Assembly (NCBI GenBank): GCA_029858035.1
Contig: JAOUFU010000003.1
Span: 1 to 36,838, forward strand
DNA length: 36,838 nucleotides
Source of the DNA: Phycisphaerae bacterium
GTDB taxonomy: Bacteria > Planctomycetota > Phycisphaerae > Sedimentisphaerales > Anaerobacaceae
Direction: 5' to 3'
A program made the position numbers and the translations under genes. The notes beneath the pieces were generated by a model. That model was not told where the DNA came from. It did no database searches and saw nothing but the letters and a program-made list of their open reading frames with translations. This document shows, one piece after another, positions 27,827-36,838 of the stretch (within the stretch, counting starts at the first letter, position 1; each line of letters starts with the position of its first letter).

Positions 27827-30800
27827 ATGAATACAATAGTAGAATATATAAATTCGGCAGGATTTTCGTTTATTGAATTCGCCGTACCGATGCTCGTGCA
27901 GTCCGGCATACTGATTGTAATTTTACTGCTGGCCGATCTGCTGCTGCGAAAAAAGGTCAAGGCGGTGTTTCGGTACTGGATATGGATGCTTGTACTTGTG
28001 AAACTGGTTTTGCCTACCTCGCTTTCGTCGCCTTTGAGCCTGGGGTATTTGTTTGGCGAAAAGCTGACATATCAAGACCTGGCTGAAACGACCTCAGCGC
28101 TGGAACTCGCCGAGCCCGCCCCGGCGGAAAACTTGCCCGGCATCAATCCACTCTATATACAGCCGAATCCGTACGTGCCACCGAAAGTGCCGGTGGCATC
28201 GGTTGTCGAGCCGGAGATAGCAGAGCCGGTCAGCCCGCCGGCGGAACCGGTGACGCCTCTGGCCTGGCAGGGGGTTGTGTTTCTTGTTTGGCTTGCTGTT
28301 GTGATAACAATGGGATTATTGTTGTTGCAGCGGGCGCTCTTTGTCCGCGGCCTCGTCGCACAGGCTAAAAAAGCGAGCCGTTTGATGAATGATGAGCTTG
28401 CGTATTGCTGCGCAACTATGAGGATAAAATACAGGGTTGGCTTAAAGGTTTCGCCAAACGCAACGACGCCGTCGGTGTGTGGATTAATCAGGCCGGTGAT
28501 TCTGGTGCCGTGGAACCTGGCATCAACGTTGGGCGCTTCTCGTCTGCGGACGGTTTTAATGCACGAGCTTGCCCATATCAAGCGTGCCGATTTGTGGGTG
28601 AATCTTGCCCAGACCGCTTTGCAGATTATCTATTTCTATAATCCGCTTTTGTGGCTTGCCAATTGCGTGATTCGAAGGATTCGGGAGCAGGCTGTCGATG
28701 AGGCCGTGCTTGTGGCGATGGGTGAGGGGGCTCAGCAATACCCGCAGACGCTTGTGGACGTGGCGAAGATGGCTTTTAAGCGGCCGGCCTTGAGTCTGCG
28801 GCTTATAGGTGTTGTGGAATCCGAAAGTGCGCTGGCCGGGCGAATCAAACATATCCTTGGCCGCCCGATTCCGAAAACCGCAAAACTTGGTATTGTGGGA
28901 GTGCTTGCCGTCGTAATTGCAGGCGCCATCCTGCTGCCGATGGCAAGGGCTAAGAACGAAGGCGGATTCTCCGACAAAGATTTACTCATAAAGTTCGCCG
29001 AAATCCCGGAAGGATCGGCTAAAAAAGTTTCTGTTGATGATACAACAATATGGTCTAAAAGTTACGAGGTGGAATTTGCACCAGGGCAAGATTTGCTCGT
29101 GGTCGTCGAAATGTATCAGGCGGGACAACCAATGCGGATCCCGGGGCGGTGTATTTTTGAAGGTTCCCAAAAGCCGGAAAAATTCACCATAACGTTTGAT
29201 AGAGCTTATCAGGACGCTGCAAAAAGGTCTGTCACTCATAACATACAATTTAAACTCGGTGATCAGGTATTTAAGATTCCGGTACATACACCTCGATATT
29301 TAAGCACACAATGGTGGGATTGGTATCGAGGTGAAGGTTTGCGGAAGCCCGAAATGCGGTATACAAAAACGAGGTACGCCGGGATTGAAACCCTTTTTTA
29401 CTATGGCGCCGCAAATTTATCAAGGGAATCTGAATACAAGGCGAAATTCTGGATTCCCGGCCGTGATGTTACGCCGGTAATGAACCAATATGGTATCGCG
29501 CTGAAAATGATACCTCTTGGCAGTTTAAAATACTTATATGTGGAACCTATAGGCGGCTATCAGGGTTTGGACGGCAAGATTATTTCAAGGAGTTTGACAC
29601 TCGAAAGAGCTGACCTGATAGCCGACGAATACAAACAAATGATAATTGACAGTGTTGAGAAGCAATGGACGGCTGAAAAGCAGACTGAGCCGGAAGTGAG
29701 TGTGGGGGACGCTTCTTTGGACCATTTTGTCGGCAGGTACGCTCTGGCCGGACATCCCGATACGGCTGTCTTTGAGATTAAAAAGGAGGGCGATGTTTTT
29801 ATCTTTAGCGGCCTTGACGTCCCGAAATTTGAGATGGACATTTTCTTAAGGGGCCTTGAAGGCCGTAGGTTCGAGATGGAAAAGGGAAGGGACAACTTGA
29901 AATTTGGCGACAATCCACGTGAGCGGTACCGTGTGAGATACAACGCCGCCGAAGATCGTTACATTCTGGATAGTCTTGGCATGAGGGGAGAGGTGCAGGA
30001 TTCCATGATTTCCCCGCTCACCGACCTGGTCAAGATTTCCGCGGAGAAACCGGATGGTACATTTGCTGCGACCTTACCTAACGGGGTAACGGTTGAGCTG
30101 ATGGGCGTTTGTGAGCTTCCAAGCGAGGGTAAACAGTGGTGGGCTGCTGATGGGAGTTTGCTTGAGGACATCTTCTGGGAAGGGAGTACTGCCAACAGAG
30201 AATCTTCAGTAGACGCCCGCCAGGTCGTGTTTCGTATCCGCAGTGATGAGAGCGACCCTGCCCTGGCCCCGACAATAAGCTTCCAGCCCAAACGCCGCCT
30301 GCAGCCTCCCGGATCATGGTCAGGAGCTTTTTTTGTGAAAAAGGACAACCAGACACTGGAGGAGTTTCGCGGCTGTTCATTCTCGCTGCATGATGATCAT
30401 CCAACAATTGATATTTCCGCCGATATCGGATACGGCCCGTGGAAAAGACAGGCTACAAAAAGAACAAACTCGTATGGAAATATAGTGTCCACTTTTACAG
30501 GCATTGGAACACTGATTCTGAATGACCCCACGGAAAAAAATGGCAAAACAACCATTTCGGCAACCTTGTTGAGTCGAGTCAAGGCATGGCGGTTTGTTGC
30601 GGTGGACAAGCAAGGCAATATTCACAACAGCGGGTCGGCGTCTTCAATCGGCTTGGACGAGGATACAGAAAACAAAACCCCCGAACACCAGATCTGTACA
30701 GGAAAATTTGCACTGCCGCTGAGTCAAATCGACAAATTTCAGTTCCAAACCAGACAGGTTGAAACGATCACCTTCAAAAACGTTTCTCTCGAGCCGAATT

Positions 30801-33800
30801 TCAAAACCGATGTGCAGGTTGAGAGTGATACAACAGAGGCAGTGCCTGTTTTGGTGGAGGCGATTGAAACTGCAAGAGCAGGAATTTCTTTGCCTATTAG
30901 AACAGTATTCTCCGGTAAAACCGATAAGGGAGGTTCTTTTGAATGGGAAACTTCTATTGACCCGAGAGTTCGTTTTCGCCATGGCTGGTACACGGTTGAG
31001 GACGGCGCGGTTAGAGAGCATGTTGGTGGCGGCAGTCAAATTCCTGAAGAAAGCAAGCTAAATCTTAAGCTGGATGTTGAAGTAAAAGATAATATGCTTA
31101 ATCTTAAAGTACAGCGCGTACATGATTCAGCGGACGGCAGCCGTACAGAGGCGGTGGCCGGTAAAACAGCAGTACCGGCCGGAGCTCATCTCAAACATGT
31201 CAGCACAGTTGATTCTGCCGTTCTTACGAATAAGCACCTAAATCTTTGGCAGGGAGACTTTATAAGTGACGGCAAAGTAGTGAAGTCTGTAATTTACGCT
31301 GCATATCTTACTACTCCGGATGACCAGGAGACCGGATTCAAGCCTCCGGAATTACAAAAAGGCGAAATTGTAACAACAAAGGTTGGGCCCGATACGTGGC
31401 CTGGGATTGAAAGCAGCGTATCGCCAAAGCTGGTGATATTACTCGATGCGATTAACAGTTGTGCTGCCGAAACAGATTTAAACATAGATTCAATCTCCAT
31501 TACAGACAGGAACATTAGCATAAAAGGAGATGCTTCAAGCAGGGCAAATTCGCGAAAATTCCTGGATGCAGTAAAAGATAATGGACTAAAAGTTTCATCT
31601 GTGCGTCTTAATGCAGCGGGTAGTCGCGATAAATTTATTATAATTGTTGAACCGAAGAAAGACTGGCAGCAGTGGTTCCAGCAGCGTAAGACCGATGTTC
31701 AGCTTGGCCTTGAAGAGACCATATCACCAAAACTGGTGATGTTGCTCGCAGCGATTAAAAGCGTTGCCGCCGAGGCAGAGTTGAACATTGATTCAATCTC
31801 CATTAAGGATAACAAAATTGAAATAAAGGGAGATACCGCCGGCAGGACAAATACGCTGAAATTCTTGGATGCAGTCAAAGACAATGGACTGGAGGTTTTA
31901 CGACTAAGTGACATTGCAAGGGACAATCGCAATAAATTCAGTTTGGTTGTTGAGCCGAAGAAAGACTGGCGGCAATGGTGGCAGCAGCACAAAACCGATA
32001 TAGAGGCTGATTTTCAGGGTGGCTGGGGTGAAGCGGTTGATGGGATAATCTGTGCGGTAAAGCCAGTTAAAGAAAGTTTTTTTGCAGGTGAGATTTTTGA
32101 ATTTGATATTACCTACAAAAACGTTTCAGACCACCCCATAACAGTTTGTAAATACCCTGATTATTTTTATGTCTGGACACGTCTGGAAATTTTAGCGTCC
32201 AAAGGAAACACAATCTTGAGCGGAAGGCATGCAAACGGAATTTATCTTTCGCTCAAAGCTTCTGACTTTGCAACCCTTCAGCCGGGGCAGACGGCTTCTG
32301 TACGACAGAAAATCGAAGGTTACAAACTTGACCTTCTGGGCTTGCCGATACCCGGTAAATATGCGGCAAAGGTATCGATCAATGAGATAAATAGAATGCA
32401 TGAGCATATCCCCAAATTTGACGAATTTTGCAGAAAAAATAACATCAAACCATGGACAGGCAGTATTAAAAGTGGCCCAGCAGCATTTATGGTCATACCA
32501 ATGCCGGAAATTCAATGGGGCGAGGAGGCTGAAGGGCTCCATGTAGGAACTGGGGAGCCAGAAGTGAAAGATGGGTCTATTAAAGTACCGGCATTTTTAA
32601 GTAATAAGCGGTCGGATGATAAAAAATATTTCGATGGTGCCGATTATCAAATTATATTAAATAACAAGTTGTATCTTAGTTATCAATGGCCTGCATTGAA
32701 CAGTAGACAAGTGACAGTTTACCCTGAGCAAGTGCGAGGTCCTTTTTGGATAGATTTGAGTGATTATGTAAATGAATCCGATCGTGACCAATCTTATCAA
32801 GCGGATCGACCTTTGAAACAATTGCCGAAAGGTAAGTATAATCTCCGAGTAATTTATGTAGGTAGAAACGGGAAACCTCGAATTTCTTCACCGGAAATAA
32901 ACGTTACAATACCAGATGATTCAAGTTGGGGCGAGGCGGTTGAGGGTGTGCAGGTTCGCTTGCGGCCGGTGAAAGATACGTGGGAGGCAGAGGAAAAACC
33001 CGTATTCAAAGCCGATATTCGCAACCGCGGTGGGCTTGAGTTGTCTGTCTCTACTGCCGATGAGAAATGTCAACTGGAGGTTGATGGACTGTGGTACGGT
33101 TGGTCCGGCCCATGGGGTATACCAAACATTGAGAGGTCGTTACTTGGGCCAGGTAGTCAAATCAACGACATCAGTATTTCTTTGGCTAAGAAATGGGTAG
33201 GCCCAAGAAAGGCGCTTACTCTTACTGCCGGCATGCATACTGTGCGCGTTGCCTTCATCTTACAACGCCCTGAGCGGAAAAACCAGGATCTTGTACGTGC
33301 GATAAGCAATCCGATTGAGATTAAAATCCTGCCGGCGAAAACCGATGTGGTGGTTGAGGGTGATGTAAAAGTAAAAAAGGAAGGTTTGGTTTGGGGTAAA
33401 CAGGTTAATGGTCTGCGGGCGGCGCTGGAGTTTGTACCGGAGAAGGAAGCTTATTCAATTGGTGAACAGATAGGCGTTCGTTTACATGTACATAATACAA
33501 CCGGCAAACCGATACAGTTTATCAGTGAGACCTGGCGTCAGGACGACAGGGCAACCGTAGAGGACGAGGAAGGCAACCTGCAACCAGTGGGCCACACCTG
33601 GTATTCCGGCAGGCCTCGTGTTGAGCGTTACTACTTGAAGCCTGGTGAGCAGGTCGTACTGGAAAGCTCGGCCTTCGGCCTCGCGGCCGATTATAAGCAG
33701 GCTGAAAGCCTCGGCCATCCTGTTGGCTGTAAGCTCGTCTGTAAGCAGGGCATCTATTCTGTTAGTTTTTCAGTGAGGCTCCCAGGTATACGGTCTTCGT

Positions 33801-36800
33801 CTCTTCCACCGCAGGAGGACGACTGGGAGGGAGTGCTGCAGACCGAAAAGCACAGGTTGGTCGTCACCGCTGCTTCCAGGCCGGACCAGATGAGCGCTGT
33901 GCCGGTTGGGAATGAACAGTCTGTAGTTGGAGAATGGGAGGATGTTGGCAATCCTATACCGGCTGATTTCAACGATACTATCGCATTAACAGAACAAATA
34001 AAATTGGGCTCAATAGGACGGGATGTAGAAGGAAAATCATTCATTACATTTGTTTGGGACAAGGAAAAAGATAGGAACCGTCAATATCGATTTGTACTTA
34101 TCAATAAAAACGACGCTATTCTTGAGCCTGACAGCCACCTGGTTTTGGACGAGAACGGAAGACTGGAGGAAAAATTTACCTTCGATGAAACGTATGTCCC
34201 TTGGCGATTAAAGGAATTTAAGTTTCAAAGCAGACCCTTACCTCTTGCAGGGCCTCAGAGTATTTCATCGCAATTGCAAAAGGATACTTCCACAGCTTTT
34301 GAAGGTAAAACAATTTCGCCGTCCGAGCTGGCTCCGCCCGGCCGGTATGCGATAGAGCTTGACGGCGTCGATGACTATCTGTTCGTACCTGACAGCCCCA
34401 CTTTGCGGTTAGAGCCGCCTTTTACCGTTGAGATGTGGATAAAGCCAAAGCTTCCTGAGCAGAAGCCTGATCGCTTACAGCAATGGGGCGTGATTGCCCA
34501 GGGCGGCTATATTGGCACTGGTAGAGTAAAGCCGAGAGGTTTCGGGATAGAACTTATACGCTTTGAAAAGGAGCCGGCAAAGTTTAACATTAGTTACAGT
34601 GAAGCGAATGACAGAGGTATAAACGGATCAGAATACGGCCGCTATAGTTTTGATGAGTGGATACATATTTCTCACGTTTTTGAAGGCGGAAATTACAAGC
34701 CCGGTCCCGGCCATCCTCTGGTAGTCGGCAAATTTCTGATTCCCGTACCAGAGCCGTTCATGGGCCAAATAGGAGAGGTTCGCATCTGGAATACTGCTCG
34801 AACGCGCGAAGAAATCCGCCGGTACAAAGATGTCGCTCTTACGGGAAAGGAACCCGGCCTGGCTGCATGCTGGACCTTCGAACAGGCCGAAGGCCAGTTC
34901 GCATACGACATTAGTGGTAATAATAATCACGGCCGTCTGGGCAAGGTCATAGAGGCCGATGATGCCGACCCCAAATGGGTCGACCTCGAGGCGGCCGCGC
35001 ATCAGCCCGGCCGGATAGCTGATGTGTCGGTTGTAGGTGAAGGAACTGAGGCTGTCTCAGGAGAAAGCCAGGTTAAGCCGGCGGCCAATGAGGAGGGTCC
35101 GAGAATTACATTTGAAAACCTGGTTTGTGATTTAGGCCGGATTGCTTCGGGGACTAAACATGTTTGTGAGTTCAAATATACAAACACTGGAAACGAAGTT
35201 TTGAAAATTACGAGAGTCGGTGCTGCTTGTGCCTGCACGGTACCGCAAAAGACAAGGGAGTGTGCACCCGGCGAGAGCGGGACGTTGAAAGTAACATATC
35301 AATCAGGTACAAATGCAGGGAAGGTTAAGAAATATGTATATGTACACAGCAATGATAAGGTGAATCCAAGGGTTAAGCTGACTATAAAGGCTGAGATTGT
35401 AATTAAAGTTGCCCATGAGCCGAAGAGATTAAACCTTGTGCTTGATAAGGAAAATGCAGGCTGTCCCGCCATTACGCTTACCAGTCTTGACGATCAGCCA
35501 TTTTCCATTACGGGCTTTAAATCGACCGGTGATTCACTAACGGCTGATTTTGACTCTTCGCTGAAAAGGACGAGCTTTGTTATCCGGCCGATGGTCGATA
35601 TGGAAAAACTTCGAAAAGGTATGAGGGGCCAGATCAATATCAACCTTACTCATCCGGATTGCAAAAAGCTCATGATTGTCTTTGAAACACTACCGGAGTT
35701 TAAAACCGACCCGCGGGTAATCTACGTCCGTGAAGCTGAACCACAAAAGCCGGTAACGAGGAGAGTCCGGATACTCAGCAACTATAATGAGGATTTTGAG
35801 ATTGAATCGACATCGTCGAGGAACGGCACTATAAAAGTTTTGGCTCAGGAGAAGGTTCGCGACGGTTATCAGTTCGAGCTTCGAATAACACCGCCGGAAC
35901 AGGAGTCCAAAAGAAGGGTCTTCACGGATGTGTTTACCGTGATGCTAAAAGGCGCCCAACAACTTCAAATTACCTGTTACGGAATCTATGCAAAGAAACC
36001 GGCAGAAACAACAGAAAAATCAACTTCCAAAACCAACATGCAGACCGAAGTTGAGCAAAGCAGCTCTGAGTCCGGAGGCGATGGGATTGTTGTCGTTAGC
36101 AAGGGTAAGAGCACGATGTACAGCTCGATTAAAGAGGCGGTTGACGCTGCGCCCGCCGGTTCGGTTATACGCGTCGATGCTGGTGTTTACGGGGAAAGGC
36201 CGGAGTTAGAAGTTGAGCAAAGCATTGAAGCTTCCGAGGCCACAAACGCCGCGTTGACTGTGCCGGAGGCGGCCAAAACACGGGGAGGAATTTCGGGTGT
36301 TGTAGTCAGTTCTGTTACGGGTGAGCCGATTGCCGGGGCCTATGTGGGCGTGGGTGACTTCGGCGATTCCGGCGGCTCGAACTATTCAAGACACCGCTCG
36401 GAGGGCTTTCACGACAAGACCAAAACGGACGAAAAAGGCCGGTTCGAGCTTAATGGATTGGTCTTTATAGATAAACACCGTGATCTCGAATATCATCCAC
36501 TTGTTGTAACCCATCCGGATTTTGTCCGTCACGATGAAAAAATCAAACTGCTAAGCGGTGAGCCTGCACCTGATGTCAAGGTTAGTTTAAGACCAGCGGC
36601 AAAAATAGGTGTCACAATTGTGGATGCCGAGGGTAATCCTCTCGAAGGACAATGGTTGCTGCGTCTGGAAGCTTTGGATGGACGCCGTTTCATCCCACCG
36701 GGCAGCGACCCGCACCTGTCCTCTTTCGCCTCAAACGTCTGGGCCCACTGGCCCGACATGCGAGCCAATTTGGGCGTCTCAAGTGGATTTACATTTACCG

Positions 36801-36838
36801 AACTGGATTCCGGCCGGTATTCAATCGAAGCTATAAGG
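27827..36838 (+). CDS. Giant BlaR1-like M56 metalloprotease receptor with large multidomain extension (open at window end, at least 3004 codons)
   Basis: ATG 27827 with GGAGGA upstream. N-terminal M56/BlaR1 region with TM helices and zinc motif MHELAHIKRADLWVNL, REQAVDEAVL. The same frame (start positions = 2 mod 3) was confirmed by hand at about 28559, 28952, 29261, 29999, 30959, 32009, 32999, 33962, 34982 and 35981. Absent from the ORF track, presumably because no stop occurs before the window end. Confidence 0.82.
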   Translation, partial: MNTIVEYINSAGFSFIEFAVPMLVQSGILIVILLLADLLLRKKVKAVFRYWIWMLVLVKLVLPTSLSSPLSLGYLFGEKLTYQDLAETTSALELAEPAPAENLPGINPLYIQPNPYVPPKVPVASVVEPEIAEPVSPPAEPVTPLAWQGVVFLVWLAVVITMGLLLLQRALFVRGLVAQAKKASRLMNDELAYCCATMRIKYRVGLKVSPNATTPSVCGLIRPVILVPWNLASTLGASRLRTVLMHELAHIKRADLWVNLAQTALQIIYFYNPLLWLANCVIRRIREQAVDEAVLVAMGEGAQQYPQTLVDVAKMAFKRPALSLRLIGVVESESALAGRIKHILGRPIPKTAKLGIVGVLAVVIAGAILLPMARAKNEGGFSDKDLLIKFAEIPEGSAKKVSVDDTTIWSKSYEVEFAPGQDLLVVVEMYQAGQPMRIPGRCIFEGSQKPEKFTITFDRAYQDAAKRSVTHNIQFKLGDQVFKIPVHTPRYLSTQWWDWYRGEGLRKPEMRYTKTRYAGIETLFYYGAANLSRESEYKAKFWIPGRDVTPVMNQYGIALKMIPLGSLKYLYVEPIGGYQGLDGKIISRSLTLERADLIADEYKQMIIDSVEKQWTAEKQTEPEVSVGDASLDHFVGRYALAGHPDTAVFEIKKEGDVFIFSGLDVPKFEMDIFLRGLEGRRFEMEKGRDNLKFGDNPRERYRVRYNAAEDRYILDSLGMRGEVQDSMISPLTDLVKISAEKPDGTFAATLPNGVTVELMGVCELPSEGKQWWAADGSLLEDIFWEGSTANRESSVDARQVVFRIRSDESDPALAPTISFQPKRRLQPPGSWSGAFFVKKDNQTLEEFRGCSFSLHDDHPTIDISADIGYGPWKRQATKRTNSYGNIVSTFTGIGTLILNDPTEKNGKTTISATLLSRVKAWRFVAVDKQGNIHNSGSASSIGLDEDTENKTPEHQICTGKFALPLSQIDKFQFQTRQVETITFKNVSLEPNFKTDVQVESDTTEAVPVLVEAIETARAGISLPIRTVFSGKTDKGGSFEWETSIDPRVRFRHGWYTVEDGAVREHVGGGSQIPEESKLNLKLDVEVKDNMLNLKVQRVHDSADGSRTEAVAGKTAVPAGAHLKHVSTVDSAVLTNKHLNLWQGDFISDGKVVKSVIYAAYLTTPDDQETGFKPPELQKGEIVTTKVGPDTWPGIESSVSPKLVILLDAINSCAAETDLNIDSISITDRNISIKGDASSRANSRKFLDAVKDNGLKVSSVRLNAAGSRDKFIIIVEPKKDWQQWFQQRKTDVQLGLEETISPKLVMLLAAIKSVAAEAELNIDSISIKDNKIEIKGDTAGRTNTLKFLDAVKDNGLEVLRLSDIARDNRNKFSLVVEPKKDWRQWWQQHKTDIEADFQGGWGEAVDGIICAVKPVKESFFAGEIFEFDITYKNVSDHPITVCKYPDYFYVWTRLEILASKGNTILSGRHANGIYLSLKASDFATLQPGQTASVRQKIEGYKLDLLGLPIPGKYAAKVSINEINRMHEHIPKFDEFCRKNNIKPWTGSIKSGPAAFMVIPMPEIQWGEEAEGLHVGTGEPEVKDGSIKVPAFLSNKRSDDKKYFDGADYQIILNNKLYLSYQWPALNSRQVTVYPEQVRGPFWIDLSDYVNESDRDQSYQADRPLKQLPKGKYNLRVIYVGRNGKPRISSPEINVTIPDDSSWGEAVEGVQVRLRPVKDTWEAEEKPVFKADIRNRGGLELSVSTADEKCQLEVDGLWYGWSGPWGIPNIERSLLGPGSQINDISISLAKKWVGPRKALTLTAGMHTVRVAFILQRPERKNQDLVRAISNPIEIKILPAKTDVVVEGDVKVKKEGLVWGKQVNGLRAALEFVPEKEAYSIGEQIGVRLHVHNTTGKPIQFISETWRQDDRATVEDEEGNLQPVGHTWYSGRPRVERYYLKPGEQVVLESSAFGLAADYKQAESLGHPVGCKLVCKQGIYSVSFSVRLPGIRSSSLPPQEDDWEGVLQTEKHRLVVTAASRPDQMSAVPVGNEQSVVGEWEDVGNPIPADFNDTIALTEQIKLGSIGRDVEGKSFITFVWDKEKDRNRQYRFVLINKNDAILEPDSHLVLDENGRLEEKFTFDETYVPWRLKEFKFQSRPLPLAGPQSISSQLQKDTSTAFEGKTISPSELAPPGRYAIELDGVDDYLFVPDSPTLRLEPPFTVEMWIKPKLPEQKPDRLQQWGVIAQGGYIGTGRVKPRGFGIELIRFEKEPAKFNISYSEANDRGINGSEYGRYSFDEWIHISHVFEGGNYKPGPGHPLVVGKFLIPVPEPFMGQIGEVRIWNTARTREEIRRYKDVALTGKEPGLAACWTFEQAEGQFAYDISGNNNHGRLGKVIEADDADPKWVDLEAAAHQPGRIADVSVVGEGTEAVSGESQVKPAANEEGPRITFENLVCDLGRIASGTKHVCEFKYTNTGNEVLKITRVGAACACTVPQKTRECAPGESGTLKVTYQSGTNAGKVKKYVYVHSNDKVNPRVKLTIKAEIVIKVAHEPKRLNLVLDKENAGCPAITLTSLDDQPFSITGFKSTGDSLTADFDSSLKRTSFVIRPMVDMEKLRKGMRGQININLTHPDCKKLMIVFETLPEFKTDPRVIYVREAEPQKPVTRRVRILSNYNEDFEIESTSSRNGTIKVLAQEKVRDGYQFELRITPPEQESKRRVFTDVFTVMLKGAQQLQITCYGIYAKKPAETTEKSTSKTNMQTEVEQSSSESGGDGIVVVSKGKSTMYSSIKEAVDAAPAGSVIRVDAGVYGERPELEVEQSIEASEATNAALTVPEAAKTRGGISGVVVSSVTGEPIAGAYVGVGDFGDSGGSNYSRHRSEGFHDKTKTDEKGRFELNGLVFIDKHRDLEYHPLVVTHPDFVRHDEKIKLLSGEPAPDVKVSLRPAAKIGVTIVDAEGNPLEGQWLLRLEALDGRRFIPPGSDPHLSSFASNVWAHWPDMRANLGVSSGFTFTELDSGRYSIEAIR
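31403..31999 (+). repeat. Two tandem ~99-aa PilN-like repeats within the giant receptor
   Basis: SPKLVILLDAINSCAAETDLNIDSISITDRNISIKGDASSRANSRKFLDAVKDNGLKV...VEPKKDWQQWFQQRKTD versus SPKLVMLLAAIKSVAAEAELNIDSISIKDNKIEIKGDTAGRTNTLKFLDAVKDNGLEV...VEPKKDWRQWWQQHKTD. Confidence 0.85.

Noticed and set aside
28153-35238. Numerous short minus-strand ORFs (60-142 aa)
   Set aside because: All lie antisense to the continuous M56/BlaR1-like frame, which has coherent domain signatures.
1-36838. CRISPR arrays, transposases, integrases, phage genes
   Set aside because: No regularly spaced direct repeats, IS-type ORFs or integrase motifs were seen by eye; the only mobile-type content is the MNT/HEPN module.

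Overview
This window looks like a chromosomal segment from a Planctomycetota bacterium (Phycisphaerae/Sedimentisphaerales-like; judged from protein style only, no search was possible). From left to right it carries: (i) a minus-strand Hsp70-like ATPase (cut by the window start) coupled to a membrane protein; (ii) tRNA-Met(CAT) and tRNA-Glu(CTC), a secreted protein with an internally duplicated domain, and a small lipoprotein; (iii) a minus-strand MNT/HEPN toxin-antitoxin module lying between a truncated tadA 5' fragment and a complete, diverged tadA; (iv) an ICMT/PEMT-type methyltransferase, an ArsA/Get3-like ATPase with a small coupled ORF, and an ECF sigma factor operon with two paralogous small membrane proteins; (v) tRNA-Ser(GGA) and a ~17 kb carbohydrate-catabolism neighbourhood (Gfo/Idh oxidoreductase, GH20-like, aldo/keto-reductase-like, dockerin-like plus glucoamylase-like protein, tandem DUF1080, two xylose-isomerase-like TIM barrels, PQQ-like propeller, GH39-like, ThuA) that also holds a DUF2207 protein and a decayed HzsA-like/PD40 pseudogene; (vi) a BlaI-family repressor followed by an ORF of at least 3004 codons that is open to the window end and absent from the supplied ORF track. 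That ORF starts as an M56/BlaR1-type membrane metalloprotease and continues through PilN-like repeats, four WG-type repeats, a LamG domain, a DUF1573 domain and a carboxypeptidase-regulatory-like domain. The most interesting signals are the tadA/toxin-antitoxin junction, the giant BlaR1-like receptor, and the glycan locus, which resembles a 3-keto-glycoside pathway. All family names come from reading motifs, not from searches.
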